Of a DNA stretch of 62,613 nt, positions 56,678 to 62,613 are shown in pieces (position 1 is the first letter of the stretch; each line of letters begins with the position of its first letter). The stretch is from assembly GCF_025562455.1 (NCBI RefSeq), contig NZ_JAHPRO010000020.1, forward strand, positions 1-62,613. Direction: 5' to 3'. The stretch is from Acinetobacter sp. WU_MDCI_Axc73 (GTDB taxonomy: Bacteria; Pseudomonadota; Gammaproteobacteria; Pseudomonadales; Moraxellaceae). Under the pieces are notes generated by a model. That model was given only the letters and a program-made list of their open reading frames with translations, did no database searches and was not told where the DNA came from. The position numbers and the translations under genes were made by a program.

Positions 56678-58087
56678 ATGACAAATTCTAATAATAATCA
56701 ATCGCAAAGTTTGCTCGGCACGGCCTTTGGAGTGGCTAAAAAGCTCAGTTCCAGTGGTTTAAATGCTTTAGGTCATGTTGCACCTGGCACAGTTTCAAAA
56801 ATAAACACAGCTGTTGATCAGGCACGTACAGTGGATGGAAGTGTGCGTGTAAAAAATCCATTGGAAGTTGAACAATACGAAAATCCACAGCAAATGCTGC
56901 GTCAGCATTTACCTAAAGTCTCACAGCAATTATTAGGTCGCCATTACAATCGCATTTATAGTGTGGCCAGTTTTTTATCGCCAGAAATTAATGAAAAAAT
57001 TGCCGATTATTTGTTTGACCGATTAAATGATTTTACCGAACAAACTAGCTCAGCGACTAGGATTTTGGAAGAGGCGGGTGCAAAGTCCCTACAAGAGCTT
57101 CAAAAGAACCCTGACCGTTCGCAACGGATCAGTCAGGCATTGATTGAACAGAATAAAATTCTATCGGTTACACAAGGTGCGGTGAGTGGTGCGACAGGCG
57201 TGATTGGTGCTGCTATAGATGTACCTTTTTCACTGGCATTGGCGTTAAGAACGATTTATCAAACAGGTCGGGCGCATGGTTTTGAATTAAATCAACAACA
57301 AGAACAAGATATTGTTGAGTTTATTTTTAAAGAAGTGGATTTAGGTTTAGTCGCAGAGAAACAAACATTGCTCATGGCGATCAAAACTTTAAAAAGTATG
57401 CTGCAAACCCATGATATATCGCAGTTTCAGCAAATTTTAGGTTCAAGTAATGATGCTGAATTTTTAAAAAAGTGGTTGGTTGATGATCAGGGGGAGTTTA
57501 AATATAAATGGCTAAATGGTTTCTCTAAGTTTTCCGTGATTGGAAAATTGAGTCCACTTGCAGGAGCGACGGTGAGTGCGATTTATAGTTGGCGTTTAAT
57601 TGAAGATGCAGGGCAAAAATCTCAGGCAATTTTTGGTGGTGCACGTCATTATTTATTGCAACATCCTGATGCACAGATTTCACCACTTAATGCCTATCTA
57701 GCCTTGGAACAACAGGTTGGAAAAGCTAAGCCTTCATTGATTAGTCCTAATAATCAAACTATTTCTCAGGAACTAGAGCAACCCACTACTCCGGAAATTA
57801 AACAAGACGTTGAGGTGCCGACAACTTCAGCAAGCATAAAGAAAGTCACTGTTAAACCACGCAGCCCTCGGACTGCACAAACACAACAGGATTCAACGCA
57901 AAAGGTTGAAGAGGGCATTCATTCATTGGCTGAACAACATGTTGAGCCGCACGATCAAACTGAACAACAGCCTGCCCTGACTGAAAAAACTGCACCAGTA
58001 CCTGAACTAGAAGTGATAGAGACCAACGCTGAAGCTGAGGTTACGAAACCAAAGCGCAAACGTAGCGTTAAACCTAAAGCAGAATAG
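56678..58087 (+). CDS. EcsC-family protein with disordered C-terminal tail
   Basis: This 469-residue protein has an EcsC domain (about residues 95-320), with the family segment G-A-V-S-G-A-T-G-V-I-G-A-A-I-D-V-P-F-S-L-A-L-A-L-R-T-I-Y-Q split over about 168-196. The last 120 residues are Glu/Thr/Gln/Lys-rich and end in basic K-P-K-R-K-R, so they should be disordered. The function of EcsC domains is not known. The ATG at 56678 has GAGG upstream; a TTG at 56675 precedes it. A strong terminator follows. Confidence 0.8.
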   Translation: MTNSNNNQSQSLLGTAFGVAKKLSSSGLNALGHVAPGTVSKINTAVDQARTVDGSVRVKNPLEVEQYENPQQMLRQHLPKVSQQLLGRHYNRIYSVASFLSPEINEKIADYLFDRLNDFTEQTSSATRILEEAGAKSLQELQKNPDRSQRISQALIEQNKILSVTQGAVSGATGVIGAAIDVPFSLALALRTIYQTGRAHGFELNQQQEQDIVEFIFKEVDLGLVAEKQTLLMAIKTLKSMLQTHDISQFQQILGSSNDAEFLKKWLVDDQGEFKYKWLNGFSKFSVIGKLSPLAGATVSAIYSWRLIEDAGQKSQAIFGGARHYLLQHPDAQISPLNAYLALEQQVGKAKPSLISPNNQTISQELEQPTTPEIKQDVEVPTTSASIKKVTVKPRSPRTAQTQQDSTQKVEEGIHSLAEQHVEPHDQTEQQPALTEKTAPVPELEVIETNAEAEVTKPKRKRSVKPKAE

Positions 58088-58158
58088 AGTTGCATTGTCA
58101 TCAAAACTTAAACAAAGCCTGTTAGGGTGCTGAACAATAAAAAGCGCAGCAATGCCAG

Positions 58159-58202
58159 AAATGGTCAACATTTGCGAACCATGCCAATGTTGACCATTTT
58201 TA
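58159..58202 (+). terminator. Terminator of the EcsC gene, overlapping the str promoter
   Basis: A 14-bp perfect stem (AAATGGTCAACATT with AATGTTGACCATTT) has a 13-nt loop and a short T-run, 71 bp after the stop. Its 3' arm contains TTGACC, which also serves as the -35 box of the next promoter. Confidence 0.85.
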
Positions 58203-58218
58203 TATCTTGGCTTACAAT
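58190..58218 (+). promoter_or_regulatory. Predicted promoter of the str operon
   Basis: TTGACC (-35, 58190-58195) and TACAAT (-10, 58213-58218) are separated by exactly 17 bp. The start would be near 58225, 56 bp before the rpsL ATG. The -35 box lies inside the upstream terminator stem. Confidence 0.65.
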
Positions 58219-58225
58219 TGCATGC

Positions 58226-58254
58226 CCTCAAAAAGAGGTGTTTTCTTTTTGAGG
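58226..58254 (+). promoter_or_regulatory. Stem-loop at the 5' end of the str transcript
   Basis: CCTCAAAAAG pairs perfectly with CTTTTTGAGG across a 9-nt loop. It begins at the predicted transcript start and ends 26 bp before the rpsL ATG, upstream of the GGGAG ribosome binding site. It may protect the 5' end or act in regulation. Confidence 0.6.
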
Positions 58255-58280
58255 TATTTTATTAACGGGAGAATTGCCAT

Positions 58281-58655
58281 ATGGCAACAACAAATCAGTT
58301 GATCCGTAAGGGTCGCACAACTTTGGTTGAAAAATCCAAAGTTCCTGCGTTGAAGGCTTGTCCACAACGTCGTGGTGTATGTACACGTGTTTATACGACT
58401 ACACCTAAAAAACCTAACTCAGCAATGCGTAAGGTTTGCCGTGTTCGCTTAACTTCTGGTTTTGAAGTATCTAGCTACATCGGTGGTGAAGGTCATAACC
58501 TACAAGAGCACAGTGTTGTTCTTATCCGTGGTGGTCGTGTTAAAGACTTACCAGGTGTACGTTACCATACCGTTCGTGGTTCTTTAGACTGTGCTGGTGT
58601 GAAAGATCGTAACCAGTCTCGTTCTAAATACGGTGCGAAACGTCCTAAGAAGTAA
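58281..58655 (+). CDS. rpsL: RpsL: ribosomal protein S12
   Basis: This 124-residue protein of the 30S decoding site carries the classical K-K-P-N-S-A segment (Lys43) and V-K-D-L-P-G-V-R segment (Lys88). Both are wild-type, so no streptomycin-resistance change is seen there. It is the first gene of the str operon, with a GGGAG ribosome binding site and a 5' hairpin upstream. Confidence 0.98.
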
Positions 58656-58752
58656 TTCTTAAGTCGTTCAATGCCGAAATCCTTTAGCGTTTCGCTTGTC
58701 CAGATTTCAAATTGAAATTCAAGCGACGTATAGTAAGGCCAGCGTAGCGTGC

Positions 58753-58793
58753 ATGACACTTGCACAATCTGCTGGATCACCCTGAAGTGTCAT
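58753..58793 (+). promoter_or_regulatory. Long stem-loop before rpsG (candidate S7 operator)
   Basis: ATGACACTT pairs perfectly with AAGTGTCAT over a 23-nt loop. It lies in the 157-bp gap between rpsL and rpsG, ending 19 bp before the rpsG ATG. In E. coli ribosomal protein S7 represses its operon by binding this gap. A similar role here is inferred from position only. A second hairpin (CGCTTG/CAAGCG region, about 58691-58723) lies before it. Confidence 0.5.
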
Positions 58794-58812
58794 ATTTATA
58801 GGTAGTTTTAAA

Positions 58813-59283
58813 ATGCCAAGACGTCGCGTAGTCGCTGCTCGTGAGATCCTTCCAGATCCAAAATTTAGTAGCCAAACAATCGCTAAATTCATGAACCACG
58901 TAATGCAAGATGGTAAAAAATCTGTTGCTGAAGGTATCGTTTACGGTGCTTTAGAACGTGTTCAAGAAAAAAACAAAGTAGATCCAGTTGAATTTTTTGA
59001 AGCTACGCTTGAAAAAGTTCGTCCTATGGTCGAAGTAAAAGCACGCCGTGTTGGTGGTGCTACTTATCAAGTACCAATGGAAGTACGCCCATCCCGTCGT
59101 ACTGCCTTGGCTATGCGTTGGTTAGTAGATGCTGCTGCTAAGCGTTCTGAAAAAACTATGGCTTTACGTCTTGCTGGCGAGTTGCTTGATGCAGCTGAAG
59201 GCAAAGGTGCTGCAATTAAAAAACGTGAAGACGTGCACCGTATGGCTGAAGCGAACAAAGCCTTCTCTCATTACCGTTTCTAA
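58813..59283 (+). CDS. rpsG: RpsG: ribosomal protein S7
   Basis: This 156-residue protein starts the 30S head assembly by binding 16S rRNA. The signature [15 protein letters not shown] begins the protein, and [14 protein letters not shown] lies in the middle. The E. coli C-terminal extension is absent, as in many strains. It is the second gene of the str operon. Confidence 0.98.
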   Translation: MPRRRVVAAREILPDPKFSSQTIAKFMNHVMQDGKKSVAEGIVYGALERVQEKNKVDPVEFFEATLEKVRPMVEVKARRVGGATYQVPMEVRPSRRTALAMRWLVDAAAKRSEKTMALRLAGELLDAAEGKGAAIKKREDVHRMAEANKAFSHYRF

Positions 59284-59317
59284 GCGGATAAAACAGTCCC
59301 TTATCAGGAGAATACTC

Positions 59318-59380
59318 ATGCGTACTGCATCTCGATTTAACATCGCACTTTACCCTAGCGGGGGATTTGCGGGTATTTAA
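59318..59380 (+). CDS. Possible 20-residue ORF between rpsG and fusA
   Basis: The ATG at 59318 is preceded by CAGGAG with a 7-base gap, a strong ribosome binding site. The frame encodes 20 residues starting M-R-T-A-S-R-F and ending F-A-G-I before TAA. It sits in the 182-bp gap of a highly expressed operon. A hairpin (59405-59427) follows. It may be a leader peptide for fusA or a chance ORF. Confidence 0.4.
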   Translation: MRTASRFNIALYPSGGFAGI

Positions 59381-59404
59381 GTTGCCTCATAGTGAGTATT
59401 CGCG

Positions 59405-59427
59405 CGCATCAATCCTATATTGGTGCG
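59405..59427 (+). promoter_or_regulatory. Stem-loop upstream of fusA
   Basis: CGCATCAAT pairs with ATTGGTGCG (one G-T wobble) around a 5-nt loop. It lies 38 bp before the fusA ATG, with no T-run directly after it, so it is not a standard terminator. It could shape translation or processing of the str mRNA. Confidence 0.5.
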
Positions 59428-59465
59428 TCCTGTTTTAAACATCATATTTAGGAATGTAAGTCATC

Positions 59466-61604
59466 ATGGCTCGTCAAACCCCGATTACCCGTTACCGTAA
59501 CATCGGTATTTCTGCTCACATTGATGCAGGTAAAACAACGACAACTGAACGTATCTTGTTCTACACAGGTGTATCTCACAAAATTGGTGAAGTACATGAC
59601 GGTGCAGCAACAATGGACTGGATGGAACAAGAGCAAGAACGTGGTATTACCATTACTTCTGCTGCTACGACTTGTTTCTGGTCTGGTATGGCAAATCAGT
59701 TCGACCAACACCGTATTAACGTAATTGACACCCCAGGACACGTTGACTTCACGATCGAAGTTGAGCGTTCTATGCGTGTTCTTGACGGTGCGTGCATGGT
59801 ATACTGTGCAGTAGGTGGTGTTCAGCCTCAGTCTGAAACTGTATGGCGTCAGGCAAACAAATATAAAGTGCCTCGTTTGGCATTTGTAAACAAGATGGAC
59901 CGTACTGGTGCTAACTTCTTCCGTGCTGTGGAACAAGTTAAAACTCGTCTTGGTGGTAATCCTGTGCCTATCGTTGTGCCAATTGGTGCAGAAGATACGT
60001 TCCAAGGTGTTGTTGACCTGATCGAAATGAAAGCGATCATTTGGGATGAAGCTTCTCAAGGTATGAAGTTTGAGTACGGCGATATTCCAGCTGACCTTGT
60101 TGATACTGCTAACGAATGGCGTACTAACATGGTTGAAGCGGCTGCTGAAGCTTCTGAAGAGTTAATGGACAAGTATTTGGAAGAAGGCGATCTTTCTAAA
60201 GAAGATATTATCGCTGGTCTTCGTGCGCGTACATTGGCATCTGAAATTCAGGTTATGCTTTGCGGTTCTGCGTTTAAGAACAAAGGTGTTCAACGTATGT
60301 TGGATGCTGTAATCGAATTCCTTCCGTCTCCGACTGAAGTAAAAGCGATTGAAGGTGTTCTTGACGACAAGGCTGAAACTAAAGCATCTCGTGAAGCATC
60401 TGACGAAGCACCGTTCTCTGCACTTGCGTTCAAAATTATGAACGATAAGTTCGTAGGTAACTTAACTTTCGTACGTGTTTATTCTGGTGTTCTTAAACAA
60501 GGTGACCCAGTATATAACCCAGTTAAATCGAAACGTGAGCGTATCGGTCGTATCGTGCAAATGCATGCGAACGAACGTCAAGATCTTGATGAAATTCGTG
60601 CAGGTGATATCGCAGCGTGTGTAGGTCTTAAAGACGTAACTACAGGTGATACTCTGTGTGATGAGAAAAACATCATTACCCTTGAACGTATGGAATTCCC
60701 AGAGCCAGTAATTTCATTGGCTGTTGAACCAAAAACTAAAGCTGACCAAGAAAAAATGTCAATTGCTTTAGGTCGTTTGGCGAAAGAAGATCCATCGTTC
60801 CGCGTTCGTACAGATGAAGAGTCTGGCCAAACGATTATTGCGGGTATGGGTGAACTTCACCTTGACATCATCGTTGACCGTATGAAACGTGAATTCGGTG
60901 TTGAAGCGAATATCGGTAAACCAATGGTTGCTTATCGTGAAACGATTAAGAAAACTGTTGAGCAAGAAGGTAAATTCGTACGTCAAACTGGTGGTAAAGG
61001 TAAGTTCGGTCACGTTTATGTCCGTCTTGAACCGCTTGATGTTGAAGAAGCTGGTAAAGAATACCAATTCGCTGAAGAAGTTGTTGGTGGTGTAGTACCT
61101 AAAGAATTCTTCGGTGCAGTTGACAAAGGTATTCAAGAACGTATGAAGAATGGTGTCTTGGCTGGTTACCCAGTTGTAGGCATTAAAGCGACATTGTTCG
61201 ACGGTTCTTACCATGATGTCGACTCTGACGAATTGTCGTTCAAAATGGCAGGTTCTTACGCATTCCGTGATGGTTTCATGAAAGCAGATCCTGTTCTTCT
61301 TGAGCCAATCATGAAAGTTGAAGTAGAAACTCCAGAAGACTACATGGGCGATATCATGGGTGACTTAAACCGTCGTCGTGGTATGGTTCAAGGTATGGAC
61401 GATCTTCCTGGTGGAACAAAAGCGATTCGTGCAGAAGTTCCACTTGCTGAGATGTTTGGTTACGCTACTCAAATGCGTTCTATGTCTCAAGGTCGTGCGA
61501 CATATTCAATGGAATTTGCTAAATATGCTGAAACTCCACGTAACGTGGCGGAAGGCATTATCGCGAAATTCCAGTCAGGCGGTAAAAAAGGTGACGACGA
61601 GTAA
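59466..61604 (+). CDS. fusA: FusA: elongation factor G
   Basis: This 712-residue GTPase moves tRNAs and mRNA through the ribosome. The P-loop [10 protein letters not shown] (17-26), D-T-P-G-H-V-D-F and N-K-M-D-R mark the G domain. Domains II-V follow, with [10 protein letters not shown] near the C-terminus. Codon use is strongly biased toward the translationally favoured set, as expected for a highly expressed gene. Confidence 0.98.
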   Translation: MARQTPITRYRNIGISAHIDAGKTTTTERILFYTGVSHKIGEVHDGAATMDWMEQEQERGITITSAATTCFWSGMANQFDQHRINVIDTPGHVDFTIEVERSMRVLDGACMVYCAVGGVQPQSETVWRQANKYKVPRLAFVNKMDRTGANFFRAVEQVKTRLGGNPVPIVVPIGAEDTFQGVVDLIEMKAIIWDEASQGMKFEYGDIPADLVDTANEWRTNMVEAAAEASEELMDKYLEEGDLSKEDIIAGLRARTLASEIQVMLCGSAFKNKGVQRMLDAVIEFLPSPTEVKAIEGVLDDKAETKASREASDEAPFSALAFKIMNDKFVGNLTFVRVYSGVLKQGDPVYNPVKSKRERIGRIVQMHANERQDLDEIRAGDIAACVGLKDVTTGDTLCDEKNIITLERMEFPEPVISLAVEPKTKADQEKMSIALGRLAKEDPSFRVRTDEESGQTIIAGMGELHLDIIVDRMKREFGVEANIGKPMVAYRETIKKTVEQEGKFVRQTGGKGKFGHVYVRLEPLDVEEAGKEYQFAEEVVGGVVPKEFFGAVDKGIQERMKNGVLAGYPVVGIKATLFDGSYHDVDSDELSFKMAGSYAFRDGFMKADPVLLEPIMKVEVETPEDYMGDIMGDLNRRRGMVQGMDDLPGGTKAIRAEVPLAEMFGYATQMRSMSQGRATYSMEFAKYAETPRNVAEGIIAKFQSGGKKGDDE

Positions 61605-61652
61605 TCTTTCGATTACTATAAGCCCAAACTAATTCATAGTTAAAACCAAGTG

Positions 61653-61675
61653 CTCATGCAGTGACCCTGCATGAG
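61653..61675 (+). promoter_or_regulatory. Stem-loop upstream of tuf
   Basis: CTCATGCAG pairs perfectly with CTGCATGAG around a 5-nt loop, 21 bp before the tuf ATG and just upstream of the AAGGAA ribosome binding site. There is no T-run, so it is more likely a processing or translation element than a terminator. Confidence 0.55.
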
Positions 61676-61696
61676 TAGTTTAAAAAGGAAAAACTC

Positions 61697-62613
61697 ATGG
61701 CTAAGGCTAAGTTTGAACGTAATAAACCACACGTAAACGTGGGCACAATTGGTCACGTTGACCATGGTAAAACAACTCTTACTGCTGCAATCGCAACAAT
61801 CTGTGCGAAAACTTACGGCGGTGAAGCGAAAGATTACTCACAAATCGACTCAGCTCCTGAAGAAAAAGCACGTGGTATTACCATTAATACTTCGCACGTA
61901 GAATACGATTCTCCAATCCGTCACTACGCGCACGTAGACTGCCCAGGCCACGCCGATTATGTTAAAAACATGATTACTGGTGCTGCTCAAATGGATGGTG
62001 CGATCCTTGTGTGTGCGGCGACTGATGGTCCAATGCCACAAACTCGTGAACACATCCTACTTTCTCGTCAGGTTGGTGTACCTTACATCATCGTATTCTT
62101 AAACAAATGCGACCTAGTAGACGACGAAGAGCTTCTTGAGCTTGTAGAAATGGAAGTTCGTGAACTTCTTTCTACTTACGACTTCCCAGGTGATGACACT
62201 CCAGTGATCCGTGGTTCTGCGCTTAAAGCGTTGGAAGGTGATGCTGGCGAATACGGTGAGAAATCAGTTCTTGATCTAGTTGCTGCACTTGACTCTTATA
62301 TCCCAGAGCCAGAGCGTGCAATCGACAAAGCATTCTTGATGCCAATCGAAGATGTATTCTCTATTTCTGGTCGTGGTACAGTAGTTACTGGCCGTGTAGA
62401 ATCAGGTATCGTAAAAGTTGGTGAGTCAGTTGAAATTGTGGGTATCCGTGATACTCAAACAACAACAGTAACTGGCGTAGAAATGTTCCGTAAACTTCTT
62501 GATGAAGGTCGTGCGGGCGAGAACTGTGGTGTTCTTCTACGTGGTACAAAGCGTGAAGACGTACAACGTGGTCAAGTATTGACTAAACCGGGTGCGATCA
62601 AGCCACACACTAA
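61697..62613 (+). CDS. tuf: Tuf: elongation factor Tu (cut by window end)
   Basis: The first 305 codons of EF-Tu are present; the gene continues past the window. The P-loop G-H-V-D-H-G-K-T-T (about 19-27), D-C-P-G-H-A-D-Y and N-K-C-D are seen, with domain II beginning. The final TAA of the window is out of frame and not a stop. It is the last visible gene of the str operon; with one such copy here a second copy may exist elsewhere, as is common. Confidence 0.97.
   Translation, partial: MAKAKFERNKPHVNVGTIGHVDHGKTTLTAAIATICAKTYGGEAKDYSQIDSAPEEKARGITINTSHVEYDSPIRHYAHVDCPGHADYVKNMITGAAQMDGAILVCAATDGPMPQTREHILLSRQVGVPYIIVFLNKCDLVDDEELLELVEMEVRELLSTYDFPGDDTPVIRGSALKALEGDAGEYGEKSVLDLVAALDSYIPEPERAIDKAFLMPIEDVFSISGRGTVVTGRVESGIVKVGESVEIVGIRDTQTTTVTGVEMFRKLLDEGRAGENCGVLLRGTKREDVQRGQVLTKPGAIKPHT

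Noticed and set aside
59448..60059. 203-residue minus-strand frame in fusA
   Set aside because: Antisense to the fusA G domain, where strong codon bias leaves the opposite strand open. No ribosome site or promoter seen.
60768..61214. 148-residue minus-strand frame in fusA
   Set aside because: Same cause as the longer fusA shadow; composition is Thr/Phe-rich, as reverse-read EF-G codons give.

Overview
This window is an AT-rich gammaproteobacterial chromosome segment. Its gene content and order point to the genus Acinetobacter (Moraxellaceae): a DcaP-type porin, HemJ beside FabB, smc-zipA-ligA, yciO/scpA/scpB/rluB, a bioH-A-F-C-D operon, and rpsL-rpsG-fusA-tuf. I cannot assign a species from the sequence alone. 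I see no insertion sequence, integrase, prophage, CRISPR array, toxin-antitoxin pair or recognisable defence island. This is mostly core genome.

Layout. 1-304: tRNA-Asp and tRNA-Val. 378-9559: a DUF2750 protein, a DUF218 membrane protein, a fused PepSY/flavodoxin/FNR reductase behind a Fur-box-like site, a YcxB-like protein, a YccS-like FUSC protein, a Bcr/CflA-type efflux pump and a nitroreductase. 9560-14515: a long AT-rich leader, a DcaP-like porin, an alanine/glycine:sodium symporter and a patatin lipoprotein. 14650-19214: rluA, rraB, yjdM, a Nudix protein, yegP, an NTF2-like protein and an LtrA protein. 19257-26642: dusC, ypjD divergent from ffh, a frameshifted RBBP9/YdeN hydrolase, coaX-birA, a TauE exporter and a GntR regulator.

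26884-33511 holds smc-zipA-ligA (chromosome organisation, division, replication). 33817-36302 holds an SDR reductase, a bacterioferritin without the heme-ligand Met, and an exported one-Cys peroxiredoxin. 36442-41514 is a DUF6176 gene followed by the full biotin operon, whose overlapping genes imply translational coupling. 41584-47682 holds an unidentified lipoprotein, the rluB-scpB-scpA block, a GNAT protein, yciO and epmC.

47778-50797 is yceD-rpmF and fabD-fabG-acpP. 50986-56379 holds a BON/LysM protein, thiD, a HAD phosphatase, a small lipoprotein, an acyltransferase, hemJ and fabB. 56678-58087 is an EcsC-family protein. 58281 to the window end is the str operon, with tuf cut by the window edge.

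The observations most worth a second look are: (i) the hydrolase broken at a T6 run; (ii) a 20-codon ORF with a strong ribosome binding site between rpsG and fusA; (iii) long perfect stem-loops in the str operon gaps, and a str promoter whose -35 box lies inside the previous gene's terminator stem; (iv) Ala instead of the heme-ligand Met in bacterioferritin; (v) the Fur-box/PepSY reductase; (vi) a BirA without its DNA-binding domain next to a bio operon with no visible operator.
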